Of a DNA stretch of 31,915 nucleotides, positions 8,085 to 17,404 are shown piece after piece. The notes under the pieces were generated by a model, which saw nothing but the letters and a program-made list of their open reading frames with translations, had not been told where the DNA came from and searched no databases. How positions within the stretch are numbered: the first letter of the stretch is position 1; the number at the start of each line of letters is the position of its first letter. Position numbers and translations under genes: made by a program. The stretch covers positions 1 through 31,915 of the forward strand of contig LUJM01000030.1 in assembly GCA_001689415.1 (NCBI GenBank). Reading direction: 5' to 3'. Origin of the DNA: Bacteroidales bacterium M2. Its GTDB lineage: Bacteria; Bacteroidota; Bacteroidia; Bacteroidales; Muribaculaceae.

Positions 8085-9529
8085 TGGCTAAAAACCTAAA
8101 TAACAGCACGGCCGGACGTACACATCGTCCGGTTCGTGTTCTTCAGTTTGGCGAGGGAAATTTCCTTCGTGCGTTTGTCGACTGGCAGCTTGATGTAGCC
8201 AATGCGGCCGGCATCACAAATCTTGGTGTTGCAATTGTAAAACCTCGCTCCGGACACAGCAAAGTAATAGATGCGTTGAAATCGCAGGACTGTCTGTTCA
8301 ACGTATGCCTTGAGGGCGTGGAGGCCGGAAAGCCTAAGAAGGAGAGCCGACTTATCACCGTCGTTGAGGATGCGTTCACACCCGACGATAGAGAATCTTA
8401 CGAAAAGTATATTCTTTCGCCCGAACTACGTTTTGTGGTGTCGAATACTACCGAGGCCGGAATACGCTATGAGGAAGATGATGTGAAGGCCGATGTACCC
8501 CTTACCTTTCCGGGCAAGGTGACAAATCTATTGTGGCGTCGTTGGAAGCATTTCGGCGGAGACGAATCCAAGGGGCTTTATTTCATCTGTTGTGAGCTTA
8601 TCGAGGACAATGGCTCCAAGCTACGCGAGTATGTGATAGAGCATGCACGCAAAGCCGATTTGGGCGATGATTTCATATCGTGGATTGAATCGGCAAATGT
8701 GTTTGCCGACACACTTGTCGACCGAATCGTAAGCGGTGCACCCGACAGTGCCGAATATGTGGTCAATGAAACCGGTTATGATGATAAGTGCGCTGTAAAA
8801 GGCGAGTTATATCATCTTTGGGCTATCGGAGGCAAAGGTGTAGAAAGCCTTCGCCGTGAACTGCCCCTCGATAAGGCCGGGCTCCATGTGCTGTTTATGG
8901 ACTCTATCAAATCGTTCCGCGACAAGAAAGTACGTATACTCAACGGCTCGCATACCGGAATGGTGGCAATGGGACTCCTGGCCGGTTGTGAAACTGTAAT
9001 GGATGCATTCGACAATGCCTCGATAAACCGATTCATAAATGAAATGGTAGAACGCGAAGTTTTACCGATGATAGAGGGCGACCGCGCCGAACTTCAACAT
9101 TTTGCCGCAGGTATTCTCGAGAGGTTCTATAATCCGTTTATTCGTCACCGTCTGCAATCTATAGCCTTGAACTCCCTGTCGAAGTGGGAGGCTCGAAACT
9201 TCGATACGCTCAAAGATAATTGGCAAAAAGCATCGTCTATTGCCGAATATGAGGCCTTTACCTTTGCATGCCTTATGGCTCTTTATGCGCCTGAATCGGG
9301 TTTTGAGCCTGATGACAATGCTGCGCATGTAGAGTATATACGGTCGCATTGGAATGATAATGACCTTGAGACGACTATCCGCTCAATAGTAAGCGATAGC
9401 GGTATATTTGTACAGAATTTTGAGAGCGTCGTACCCGGTTTCTCTGCCAAAGTCGCCGAATATGTTGCAGATATACGGAATAATGGCATAGATGCCGCAC
9501 TCAATAAGTTTTTATCTGCACACGAATGA
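8084..9529 (+). CDS. uxaB: Tagaturonate reductase (altronate oxidoreductase)
   Basis: A 481-residue NAD-dependent enzyme of the polyol/mannitol dehydrogenase family, reducing D-tagaturonate to D-altronate. The nucleotide-binding N-terminus shows VLQFGEGNFLRAFVDW, and the catalytic region contains KVRILNGSHTGM, with the Lys-Asn-His pattern of this family. Mannonate dehydrogenase (UxuB) is a close relative; UxaB is chosen because altronate dehydratase is encoded directly downstream and uronate isomerase directly upstream. Starts at the TGATG overlap with uxaC and overlaps uxaA by 4 nt (ATGA), so the three genes form one tightly coupled unit. Confidence 0.92.
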   Translation: MAKNLNNSTAGRTHRPVRVLQFGEGNFLRAFVDWQLDVANAAGITNLGVAIVKPRSGHSKVIDALKSQDCLFNVCLEGVEAGKPKKESRLITVVEDAFTPDDRESYEKYILSPELRFVVSNTTEAGIRYEEDDVKADVPLTFPGKVTNLLWRRWKHFGGDESKGLYFICCELIEDNGSKLREYVIEHARKADLGDDFISWIESANVFADTLVDRIVSGAPDSAEYVVNETGYDDKCAVKGELYHLWAIGGKGVESLRRELPLDKAGLHVLFMDSIKSFRDKKVRILNGSHTGMVAMGLLAGCETVMDAFDNASINRFINEMVEREVLPMIEGDRAELQHFAAGILERFYNPFIRHRLQSIALNSLSKWEARNFDTLKDNWQKASSIAEYEAFTFACLMALYAPESGFEPDDNAAHVEYIRSHWNDNDLETTIRSIVSDSGIFVQNFESVVPGFSAKVAEYVADIRNNGIDAALNKFLSAHE

Positions 9530-11019
9530 AACCTTATCTTCATATAAACAAGGCTGACAATGTTGCCGTAGTTCTTTGTGACGAGGGCCTTGCCAAAGGC
9601 TGTGCTGTAGATATTGACGGCAAGGTAGTAACGCTTGTCTCCGATGTGGCACGAGGTCACAAATTTGCTATCAGACCTATTGCCGAGGGTGAGGAAGTTG
9701 TGAAATACGGCTATCCTATCGGCGTTGCTACTTGCGCGATAGCCCCGGGCGAATGGATTCACACCCATAACCTTCGTACAGGTTTGAACGATTGCCTCGA
9801 ATATACATATCAGCCTGTTCCGTCGGATTTTAGCCTTGTAGATGACAATGTTAAGATTGACGGATATCTTCGCTATGACGGAAGCATGGGCATAAGGAAC
9901 GAACTGTGGATTGTGCCTACAGTCGGCTGTATCAACGGTCAGGCGAACTCGATTATCAGGAGGTTGCAAGCCGAGTGCGCCCTCGACGGCATTGATGATA
10001 TACGTGCGTTTACGCACAATTACGGATGCTCGCAGCTCGGGGCCGACCACGAAAATACACGATCGGCACTTGCAGCCCTTGCCAAGCATCCGAATGCAGG
10101 CGGTGTGCTTGTGTTAGGGCTTGGTTGCGAGAATAACCAGATGTCAGGAATGCGCGAGGCCATGGGTGACTACGATGCCGAGCGAGTGAGGTTCCTGATA
10201 GCGCAGGATGTGGAAGACGAAGTAGAGGAGGGCGTGCGCCTATGCAAGGAGCTTATTGAGCGTATGTGCCAAGATAAGCGCCGGCCTTTGCCTTTGTCGA
10301 AATTGAGGGTCGGCCTTAAGTGTGGCGGCTCCGACGGCTTATCGGGTATTACTGCAAATCCCTTGGTTGGTATGTTTTCAGACTGGCTCGTTAGCCATGG
10401 CGGAACAACGATACTTACCGAAGTTCCCGAGATGTTTGGTGCGGAAACCATATTGATGAACAGGGCTGTCAACAGTGAAGTTTTTGAAAAAACAGTATCG
10501 CTGATAAATGATTTCAAGGCTTATTTCCAATCCTACGGTCAGCCGGTCTACGAGAATCCGTCGCCTGGAAACAAGGCCGGAGGAATAACGACCCTTGAGG
10601 AGAAATCGCTTGGCTGTGTTCAAAAAGGCGGCAAGATGCCTGTGGTCGATGTCCTAAAATATACCGAGCCTGTGGTGTCGTGCGGATTGAACCTGCTTCA
10701 AGCCCCGGGCAACGACCTTGTGGCCGCTACGGCTCTTGCCTTGTCCGGTTGCCAAATGGTTTTATTCACCACCGGAAGGGGAACACCGTTCGGAACATTT
10801 GTGCCAACATTGAAAATCTCGACCAATAGCGCACTTGCGTCCAAGAAGAATAATTGGATAGATTTCAATGCCGGAACAATCGTAGAGGATGAAACCTCAA
10901 CTCATGCCCTCGATAGGTTGATACGCACTATAATCGATACAGCCAACGGTACCAGGCTTCATCATGAAAAAGCCGGGGCTAAAGAGATAGCTATCTTCAA
11001 AACCGGAGTTACACTGTAG
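9526..11019 (+). CDS. uxaA: Altronate dehydratase
   Basis: A 497-residue dehydratase removing water from D-altronate to give 2-keto-3-deoxygluconate. It is the full-length two-domain form: an N-terminal SAF-type domain (about 1-95, ending in GEWIHTHNL) and the large catalytic domain with GYLRYDGSMGIRNELWIVPTVGC, FTHNYGCSQLG, GLGCENNQM, LKCGGSDGLSGITANP and FTTGRGTPFGTFVPTLKISTN. The conserved cysteines and GGSDG segment are present. The ATGA overlap with uxaB sets the start. The later pathway enzymes (KDG kinase and KDPG aldolase) are not in this window. Confidence 0.95.
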   Translation: MKPYLHINKADNVAVVLCDEGLAKGCAVDIDGKVVTLVSDVARGHKFAIRPIAEGEEVVKYGYPIGVATCAIAPGEWIHTHNLRTGLNDCLEYTYQPVPSDFSLVDDNVKIDGYLRYDGSMGIRNELWIVPTVGCINGQANSIIRRLQAECALDGIDDIRAFTHNYGCSQLGADHENTRSALAALAKHPNAGGVLVLGLGCENNQMSGMREAMGDYDAERVRFLIAQDVEDEVEEGVRLCKELIERMCQDKRRPLPLSKLRVGLKCGGSDGLSGITANPLVGMFSDWLVSHGGTTILTEVPEMFGAETILMNRAVNSEVFEKTVSLINDFKAYFQSYGQPVYENPSPGNKAGGITTLEEKSLGCVQKGGKMPVVDVLKYTEPVVSCGLNLLQAPGNDLVAATALALSGCQMVLFTTGRGTPFGTFVPTLKISTNSALASKKNNWIDFNAGTIVEDETSTHALDRLIRTIIDTANGTRLHHEKAGAKEIAIFKTGVTL

Positions 11020-11074
11020 AAGCCTTTGTTGCAATCTATTAAGCTTAATAATCCTATATACTATCAGATATATC

Positions 11075-12340
11075 ATGAAAAAAACAATATTATCAATTGT
11101 CTGCCTCCTTGCAGCTGCCGGTGCAGTGGCCGGAGAAAAATGGCCCGACGGCACACCTGTGAGCAAATGGTTTTCGGACACCATACCGGTAAACCCCGAT
11201 ACACTGGGTAAGCGGTATGTGGTAACGGACTATGGAGTTGTAAAAGGCGACTCGACCCTGATTCAGACCGAGGCAATACAGAAAGTTATAGATCTTGCTG
11301 CCGCTAACGGCGGTGGTGTAGTTACAATTCCCGAGGGTGTTTATCTCAGCGGTTCGCTTTTCTTCAAGCCCGGCACACACCTCAATGTAGCCAAAAACGG
11401 ACGCCTCAAAGGTAGCGATGCGATAACCCATTATAAAATCATTGATACGCGCCTCGAAGGCCAGACAATCAAATACTTTGCGGCTTTGGTCAACGCTATC
11501 GAGTGCGACGGATTCACAATCACCGGCCCCGGTACGATCGACGGAAACGGTTGGCGATTCTGGGATGAATTCTGGCTTCGTCGCAAGGTCAATCCCGATT
11601 GTACCAATCTCGAAGCGTTGCGCCCTCGCCTTGTGTATATTGCCAATTCGAATAATATCGAGGTCAGCAATGTACGCCTTGTGAATTCCGGCTTCTGGAC
11701 CAATCACTTGTACCGATGCAATTATGTGAAGTACCTCAATGACTATATCTGGGCCAAAACCGACGGCTATCCCAAGGGTCCGAGTACCGACGCTCTCGAC
11801 TTGGATGTATGCTCCGATGTGCTCGTCAATGGCTGCTATATGAATGTCAACGACGATGCCGTATGCCTTAAAGGCGGCAAGGGCACTTATGTGGAAAAAG
11901 ACCCCAACAACGGTGGAAATGCACGTGTGCTCGTAGAGAACTGCTCGTTTGGAAAATGTAATTCAGGCATAACTTTCGGCAGCGAGGCATGGGACTGCGA
12001 AAACGTGATACTTCGTGACTGCAAGTTCAAAGACACCTACCATATCGTACTGTTTAAGATGCGCCCGGATACCCCTCAGAACTATCGACAGGTGCTTGTG
12101 GAGAATATTAAGGGCCATGTGCGGAACGGTATCGAGGTTAGCGCCTGGACCCAGTTCTACAATAAACTCGACCGCGACGATATGCCTATCTCCCGAGTGG
12201 ATAATGTGACTGTGCGCAATGTGGATGTCACAACTACAAAAGGGTTCTATAAAAATGCCGAATCTGCCGACTATATCACATCGGGATTCGATTTCAGCAA
12301 CATAACAGCTGACGGTAAGGCTTTTAAACTCAAATTTTAA
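11075..12340 (+). CDS. GH28 family glycosidase (polygalacturonase-like)
   Basis: A 421-residue secreted right-handed beta-helix enzyme expected to hydrolyse galacturonosyl linkages in pectin. The signal peptide is MKKTILSIVCLLAAAGAVAG. The N-terminal part has the PL-6-like/pectate helix start (TDYGVVKGDSTLIQTEAIQKVID), then GPGTIDGNGWRFWDE. Of the GH28 catalytic signatures, STDALDLD (D239, equivalent to NTDG) and NDDAVCLKGG (D260, D261) are kept. The usual GHG motif is replaced by NSGITFGSE (296-304) and RIK by FKMR (327-330). These changes suggest an exo-acting or rhamnogalacturonan-directed member rather than a classic endo-polygalacturonase. It follows uxaA by 55 nt and precedes the GH106 gene by 26 nt. 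Confidence 0.85.
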   Translation: MKKTILSIVCLLAAAGAVAGEKWPDGTPVSKWFSDTIPVNPDTLGKRYVVTDYGVVKGDSTLIQTEAIQKVIDLAAANGGGVVTIPEGVYLSGSLFFKPGTHLNVAKNGRLKGSDAITHYKIIDTRLEGQTIKYFAALVNAIECDGFTITGPGTIDGNGWRFWDEFWLRRKVNPDCTNLEALRPRLVYIANSNNIEVSNVRLVNSGFWTNHLYRCNYVKYLNDYIWAKTDGYPKGPSTDALDLDVCSDVLVNGCYMNVNDDAVCLKGGKGTYVEKDPNNGGNARVLVENCSFGKCNSGITFGSEAWDCENVILRDCKFKDTYHIVLFKMRPDTPQNYRQVLVENIKGHVRNGIEVSAWTQFYNKLDRDDMPISRVDNVTVRNVDVTTTKGFYKNAESADYITSGFDFSNITADGKAFKLKF

Positions 12341-12366
12341 AAAACAGAGAGCATTGAGCGTTTGTA

Positions 12367-14898
12367 ATGAAACGAATTATATCAATATTTGTCACAGCAC
12401 TCATCACACTCTCCTCAACAGCACAGCAATGGCCTGAAGTCACCACCGAAATGCGCCCCGGCACACGGTGGTGGTGGCTCGGGTCGGCTGTTGATACATT
12501 AAATCTGAGAAAAAATATCGACGAGTATTCGCGAGCAGGCATAGGGTCGGTAGAGATTACGCCGATCTATGGTGTTGTAGACAACGAATCGAATGACATA
12601 CCGTACCTCAGTCCGAAATGGATGGAAATGCTAAGCTTTGTGCATGGCGTGGCCAAGGACGACAGTATGTTAGTGGATATGAACCAAGGTACGGGCTGGC
12701 CTTTCGGAGGCCCGGAAGTATCGGTTGATGATGCCGCCTGCAAGGTTGTTTTTCTTGTCGATACTGTAGCGCGAGGCGGAGCGGCTATAAAGCAGCTGCC
12801 ACCAAAGGAAGCCGCGATTGCTATACAGATAGCAGAATCTCGCAGGAATCTGCCGGATGAAAAAGAAGAGATAATACGTGCGTATCAAAGCCGTACCGGA
12901 CAGGAAGTGAAGAACGCCGCCCCCGGTGGAGAGGGATTTGTAATGGATCACTTTAATCGTGAGGCTGTGGCGCGTTACCTCGACAAGTTTGACAAAGCAT
13001 TCCGAAGCACAAATACACCTTGGCCTCATAACTTTTTTAACGACAGCTACGAAGTGTTCCGAGCAAACTGGACACCGGCGATGTTTGATGAGTTTGCCAA
13101 GCGCCGAGGCTATAGGCTTGAAAACAAGATGCCCGAACTGTTAGGCCTTGTAGACGACGGAAATGAGGTACTGAGCGACTATCGAGAGACTCTTGGAGAA
13201 CTTTTGCTTGAGAATTTTGCCGAGCAATGGACAAAGTGGGCTCACGAACGAGGGGTCAAGGTGCGCAACCAAGCCCATGGTTCGCCTGCTAATCTAATCG
13301 ATATCTATGCCGCAGTTGATGTTCCGGAGATAGAAGGTTTCGGCCTGTCGGATTTCGGAATCAAAGGCCTACGCAAGGATTCGGGCTTTACACGGCGCAA
13401 CGACAGCGATGTGTCGATGTTGAAGTACGCATCTTCGGCAGCACATATCACCGGCAAGCCTCTAACGTCGAGCGAGACATTTACATGGCTTACCGAGCAT
13501 TTTCGCACGTCCTTGTCGCAGATGAAACCCGACCTCGACCTGATGTTTACATGTGGTGTGAACCATATGTTTTTCCACGGCACTACCTACTCGCCGGTTG
13601 ATGATGCGTGGCCCGGCTGGAAGTTTTATGCCTCGGTAGATATGAGTCCTACCAACTCGATCTGGCGAGATGCCCCGGCGCTTATGGATTATATCACCCG
13701 TTCGCAGAGCATGCTTCAGCAGGGTCGTCCGGACAATGATTTCCTGGTATACCTACCGATTCGCGACCTTTGGCATCAGCGAAAAGCCCCCGGCGAGCAG
13801 GGATTGTTGCTCACATTCAGCATCCATAATATGGGCCGTATGGCGCCTGACTTTATCAAGAGCGTAATGAAAATCGACAGCCTTGGCTATGACTGTGATT
13901 ATATAAGCGACCGCTACTTGATGAGCACACGGTATGAAGGCGGAAAGCTTGTTACGGTAGCGGGAACTCCGTACAAGGGGCTTATTATACCGGGAAGCGG
14001 TAAATTGAGTCCGTCGCTTGCAGCGCATATAGATTCTCTCAAAATGCAAGGAGCGAATATAATATATGGTGTGAATAGCGACAAGATAAAGGCTGCCGCC
14101 AAGGATGAACAAATGCGCAGCAAGCTCGGTTTGAGAGCCATCAGACGAGCTGTAGACGACGGTTATATTTACTTTATAGCCAATCTGAGCGATGAAGATG
14201 TGGAAGCCTCGGTGCCTCTGACTGTCGGATTTGCCGATGCTGCATGGTTTGACCCATTGAATGGCGATATCTACAAAGCAGATGTGAACGGAGACAAGGT
14301 GAATATAGCTTTGCGGTCGGGTGAATCAAGAATTCTGAGAACGTACAATGCCAAGATTAATATTGCAGCAAAACCAAGGCTAAAGGCCTCGAATGTGATA
14401 GACCTTGGCAAGCAAAAGTGGAATCTGGTGTTTGTTGAATCTACTCCTGCGGTATCGAAGAAATTCAAATTGGATTCAGTAAAGCCTTGGACGGCTATGG
14501 GCGACAGTATTCTCGACCAACTGATGGGTACCGGTGTTTATACCACAGAATTAAAACTCACAGCAGCTGAAGCAAAGGCTCATTGGCAGTTGAATCTTGG
14601 CGACGTAAGAGAAAGTGCCCGCGTATATATTAATGACAAGTATATAGCAAACCTATGGTCTGTGCCATATGTGCTTGATATAGACAATGCCTTTAAAGCC
14701 GGGAAGAACACTATCCGCATAGAAGTAACCAATCTGCCCGCCAACCGTATTGCGGCTCTTGACCGAGCAGGAGTGCCATGGCGTAAGTTCAAGAAAAACA
14801 ATATCTTGAATATACACTATAAGCGGACGAATTATTCCGGTTGGGATGTAGTGCCGTCGGGATTGCTCGGACCTGTTACTCTCACGCTGATGAAATAA
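12367..14898 (+). CDS. GH106-type alpha-L-rhamnosidase
   Basis: An 843-residue exported glycosidase, probably removing rhamnose from rhamnogalacturonan fragments in the periplasm. The signal peptide is MKRIISIFVTALITLSSTAQ. The start of the catalytic barrel is typical of the family (RPGTRWWWLGSAVD, YSRAGIGSVEITPIYGV, DMNQGTGWPFGGP), followed by AHGSPANLIDIYAAVDVPEIEGFG, SSETFTW and GVNHMFFHGTTYSP. The C-terminal 110 residues form the usual galactose-binding-like sandwich (LNLGDVRESARVYINDKYI to NYSGWDVVPSGLLGPVTL). It is shorter than many GH106 proteins (about 1,100), mainly in the middle, but both ends are intact. Last gene of the operon; a strong bidirectional terminator follows. Confidence 0.82.
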   Translation: MKRIISIFVTALITLSSTAQQWPEVTTEMRPGTRWWWLGSAVDTLNLRKNIDEYSRAGIGSVEITPIYGVVDNESNDIPYLSPKWMEMLSFVHGVAKDDSMLVDMNQGTGWPFGGPEVSVDDAACKVVFLVDTVARGGAAIKQLPPKEAAIAIQIAESRRNLPDEKEEIIRAYQSRTGQEVKNAAPGGEGFVMDHFNREAVARYLDKFDKAFRSTNTPWPHNFFNDSYEVFRANWTPAMFDEFAKRRGYRLENKMPELLGLVDDGNEVLSDYRETLGELLLENFAEQWTKWAHERGVKVRNQAHGSPANLIDIYAAVDVPEIEGFGLSDFGIKGLRKDSGFTRRNDSDVSMLKYASSAAHITGKPLTSSETFTWLTEHFRTSLSQMKPDLDLMFTCGVNHMFFHGTTYSPVDDAWPGWKFYASVDMSPTNSIWRDAPALMDYITRSQSMLQQGRPDNDFLVYLPIRDLWHQRKAPGEQGLLLTFSIHNMGRMAPDFIKSVMKIDSLGYDCDYISDRYLMSTRYEGGKLVTVAGTPYKGLIIPGSGKLSPSLAAHIDSLKMQGANIIYGVNSDKIKAAAKDEQMRSKLGLRAIRRAVDDGYIYFIANLSDEDVEASVPLTVGFADAAWFDPLNGDIYKADVNGDKVNIALRSGESRILRTYNAKINIAAKPRLKASNVIDLGKQKWNLVFVESTPAVSKKFKLDSVKPWTAMGDSILDQLMGTGVYTTELKLTAAEAKAHWQLNLGDVRESARVYINDKYIANLWSVPYVLDIDNAFKAGKNTIRIEVTNLPANRIAALDRAGVPWRKFKKNNILNIHYKRTNYSGWDVVPSGLLGPVTLTLMK

Positions 14899-14903
14899 AT
14901 ACT

Positions 14904-14960
14904 GTATTCATAAAAAACACCGCCAAGGAATTGACCGAGGCGGTGTTTTTTTATGAATAC
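14904..14960. terminator. Bidirectional terminator between the GH106 and M3 peptidase genes
   Basis: AACACCGCC and GGCGGTGTT form the core stem around a 14-nt loop, flanked by A-run and T-run on both strands. The pairing continues outwards to GTATTCAT/ATGAATAC, giving about 21 bp in all with a single extra T. It lies 5 nt past the GH106 stop and 6 nt past the M3 peptidase stop, so it can serve both convergent genes. Confidence 0.93.
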
Positions 14961-14966
14961 AAGAAC

Positions 14967-17096
14967 TTAGTCTTTCTTTATAGGAGCGATTGATGCGGTT
15001 TTTGTGATACCGTCGCGATTGAGCAGAGCGTCGATAGTGGGGTTCTGACCACGGAAGCGACGGTAGAGTTCGGCAGGATGCTCTGTGCCGCCGCGCGACA
15101 GGATGTTGTTGCGGAAACTGTCGGCAGCTTCCTTGTTGAAGATGCCTTTTTCTTTGAATAAAGCGAAGGCATCAGCATCGAGTACCTCAGCCCATTTGTA
15201 GCTGTAGTAACCGGCAGCGTAACCGCCTGAGAAGATGTGGCTGAACTGGGGCGAAATCATAGTGCCGGGAACATCGTCGAATACGCGCACGGTCTCGATA
15301 GCATTGCTTTCGAAAGCAACAGGATCAGCAACCGGCTCGGTGATTGTGTGCCAAGCCATATCGAGGTAGCCGAATCCGAGCTGGCGCATACATGCGTATG
15401 CAGCGCCATACTGCTGTGAGCGAATCAGACGGTCAACGAGTTCGTTGGGGATAGCTTCGCCTGTCTGATAGTGGCGTGCGAAGCTGTCGAGGAATTCGCG
15501 CTCGGTAAGGTAGTTTTCGTTGAACTGCGAGGGCAGCTCTACGAAGTCGCGGTAAACGTTTGTGCCCGAGAGAGACGCGTACTTAGAGTCGGCGAGAAGG
15601 CCGTGGAGCGAATGACCGAACTCGTGGAGGAATGTTTCAACCTCGTAGGGAGTAAGGAGCGAGGGTTTCTCGGCAGTGGGTTTTGTGAAGTTCATCACAA
15701 TAGTCACGTGAGGACGAGAGTTAGCACCTTCGTCGGTTACAAACTGCTCTTTGAAGTTTGTCATCCAAGCACCGGGGCGTTTGCTCGAGCGGGGGAAGAA
15801 GTCGGTGTAGAGAACGCCGATATATCGACCGTCGGCATCGTTGACATCGTAAGCCTTTACGTCGGGGTGATATACCTCGATTTTATCGTTGGGGGTAAAG
15901 GTGATGCCGTACAACTTGGTAGCTAAGCCGAATACACCCTTGACAACATTGTCGAGTTGGAAATATGGACGGAGAGCTTCCTCGTCGAAAGCATATTTCT
16001 CAGCTTTGAGTTTATTTGAATAGTAGCTATAGTCCCAAGGCATGATTTTAACGGGTTTGCCTTCGATCTTGGTAGCGAATTCGGTGAGTTCGGCCATTTC
16101 GGCATCAAGGGCAGGGCGGTAAGCATCGCGCAGCTTGCCAAGGAGCTCGTAGACAGCTCCGGGATTCTCGGCCATGGTGCGTTTGAGGCTGTGGTCGGCA
16201 TAAGACTTGCTACCCAGCAGTTTGGCGATTTCGAGACGCAACTCGCTAATGCGCTTGATATTATCTAAGTTAGAGAACTCGCCTGAAGTGTTGCGGCCAT
16301 TGTAGAGACGGTACATTTTCTCGCGTAGGTCGGGGCGGGCAGAGTACTTCATGAACGCGCTGTACACGGGCTGGTCGAGGGTAAAAAGGAATTCACCCTT
16401 ACGGCCTTTGGCTTCGGCAGCTTCGGCAGCAGCAGACACAGAACTTTCGGGAAGACCGGCGAGATCATCTTTGGTAAGATAGATTTCGTAGGTGTTCATT
16501 TCTTTGAGCACATTCTGGCCGAAAGCAGTAGTAAGTGCTGAAAGCTCAGCCGAAAGTTTGCGGAATTTTTCGCGGTCTTCGCCCTCGAGGTTAGCCCCCG
16601 ACAAAGCGAACGAATCGTAAGTTTTCTGAAGCAGCATCTCGTCTTCCGGAGATAGGTTGAAGAGCTTGCGGTCATCGTAAACAGCCTTGATTCTTTTCCA
16701 GAGCTCCTGATTGAGAATCAGTGAAGTAGAGTAGTCGCTGAGCTTTTGTGACGCTTCTACGGCAATATCCATCATCGCCGGTGTGCTATTGGCCGACATG
16801 AGGGGATAGAACACATTGAGCACACGGTTGAGGTCCTCACCAACACGCTCGAGAGCGACGATAGTATTGTCGAAATCGGGTCGCGAACGCTGAGCCGTGA
16901 TTGCATCGACTTCCTGCTGTGCTAAAGCGATGCCACGGTCGATTGCGCTCGACCACAGGCTATCGTTGAACTGAGAGAAAGGCGCGGTGCCGTGCGGAGT
17001 GCCGTCGAAAGGTTTGTAAAACGGATTTTCTGCTTGTAATGACATAGTTGTCAATGAAATAATGATGGTTAAAACCGATAGAATAAATTTTTTCAT
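14967..17096 (-). CDS. M3 family metallopeptidase (Dcp/oligopeptidase A-like)
   Basis: A 709-residue exported zinc peptidase that cleaves short peptides, probably dipeptides from the C-terminus as in Dcp. Zinc ligands are H491 and H495 in HEFGHSLHG and E520 in YRDFVELPSQF, the M3 pattern. Upstream are the usual helical lid (VNYF-type region, LRPYFQLDNVVKGVFGLATKLYG) and FYPRS-like FFPRSSKRPGAW. The open frame extends to 17144, but the ATG at 17094-17096 is chosen because it begins a clear signal peptide (MKKFILSVLTIIISLTTMSLQA), with Glu-Asn after the likely cleavage site, and because the promoter box lies just upstream at 17121-17128. No neighbour on the same strand, so it is monocistronic. 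Confidence 0.93.
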   Translation of the reverse strand: MKKFILSVLTIIISLTTMSLQAENPFYKPFDGTPHGTAPFSQFNDSLWSSAIDRGIALAQQEVDAITAQRSRPDFDNTIVALERVGEDLNRVLNVFYPLMSANSTPAMMDIAVEASQKLSDYSTSLILNQELWKRIKAVYDDRKLFNLSPEDEMLLQKTYDSFALSGANLEGEDREKFRKLSAELSALTTAFGQNVLKEMNTYEIYLTKDDLAGLPESSVSAAAEAAEAKGRKGEFLFTLDQPVYSAFMKYSARPDLREKMYRLYNGRNTSGEFSNLDNIKRISELRLEIAKLLGSKSYADHSLKRTMAENPGAVYELLGKLRDAYRPALDAEMAELTEFATKIEGKPVKIMPWDYSYYSNKLKAEKYAFDEEALRPYFQLDNVVKGVFGLATKLYGITFTPNDKIEVYHPDVKAYDVNDADGRYIGVLYTDFFPRSSKRPGAWMTNFKEQFVTDEGANSRPHVTIVMNFTKPTAEKPSLLTPYEVETFLHEFGHSLHGLLADSKYASLSGTNVYRDFVELPSQFNENYLTEREFLDSFARHYQTGEAIPNELVDRLIRSQQYGAAYACMRQLGFGYLDMAWHTITEPVADPVAFESNAIETVRVFDDVPGTMISPQFSHIFSGGYAAGYYSYKWAEVLDADAFALFKEKGIFNKEAADSFRNNILSRGGTEHPAELYRRFRGQNPTIDALLNRDGITKTASIAPIKKD

Positions 17097-17120
17097 CAGC
17101 AATCTTATTGTTAACACATA

Positions 17121-17128
17121 CAAAGTTA
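17121..17128 (-). promoter_or_regulatory. -7 promoter box of the M3 peptidase gene
   Basis: TAACTTTG on the minus strand matches TAnnTTTG perfectly, 24 nt upstream of the chosen ATG, so transcription would start near 17114. No good TTTG element lies 19-20 nt further upstream, so the -33 element is weak or absent. Confidence 0.5.
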
Positions 17129-17364
17129 CGAAATAATAATACATTATACCCGGCCATGGCTATTAAATTTAACTCTCCTTAATGATTTTGGCAATAAACC
17201 ACTTGCGAAACTTGAATAAACAATAAGTCCGGTAAATATAAGTAACTCTTAAAAAATAGTTTATCTTATTAAGATTTACAGTATCACGATGAGTCTGCGG
17301 CGCTTTTTGGTATTATTCGGTGCTTTTTGATAGAATAATCCTCAAAAAACACTCGCAGCTAATT

Positions 17365-17394
17365 TTTGCGAGTTACTTATTTGTTGTAACTTTG
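17365..17394 (+). promoter_or_regulatory. Bacteroidetes-type promoter of the LytTR gene
   Basis: TTTG (17365-17368), an 18-nt spacer, then TAACTTTG (17387-17394), a perfect -7 box. The predicted start, around 17400, leaves only about 5 nt before the ATG at 17405, so the mRNA would be nearly leaderless. The 17 bases from 17363 to 17379 (TTTTTGCGAGTTACTTA) are identical to those over the -33 box of the zinc-ribbon gene at 19673-19689. Confidence 0.7.
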
Positions 17395-17404
17395 TGCACA
17401 AGTT

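Larger units (their letters stand above)
17097..17404. other. Divergent intergenic region, M3 peptidase / LytTR operon
   Basis: About 300 AT-rich bases without a gene. It holds the -7 box of the M3 peptidase (minus strand, 17121-17128), the promoter of the LytTR gene (17365-17394), and a stretch (17240-17279) that resembles the promoter of the zinc-ribbon gene at 19663-19705: AAGTAACTCT and, 30 bases later, TAAGATTTAC (28 bases later in the other copy). An inverted repeat ACTCGCA/TGCGAGT (17351-17373) spans the -33 box of the LytTR promoter. No small ORF with coding character was seen. Confidence 0.6.

Noticed and set aside
11037..11050. Palindrome TATTAAGCTTAATA before the GH28 gene
   Set aside because: A perfect 14-bp palindrome, but AT-rich, inside an operon, and containing a HindIII site by chance; no evidence of regulation.
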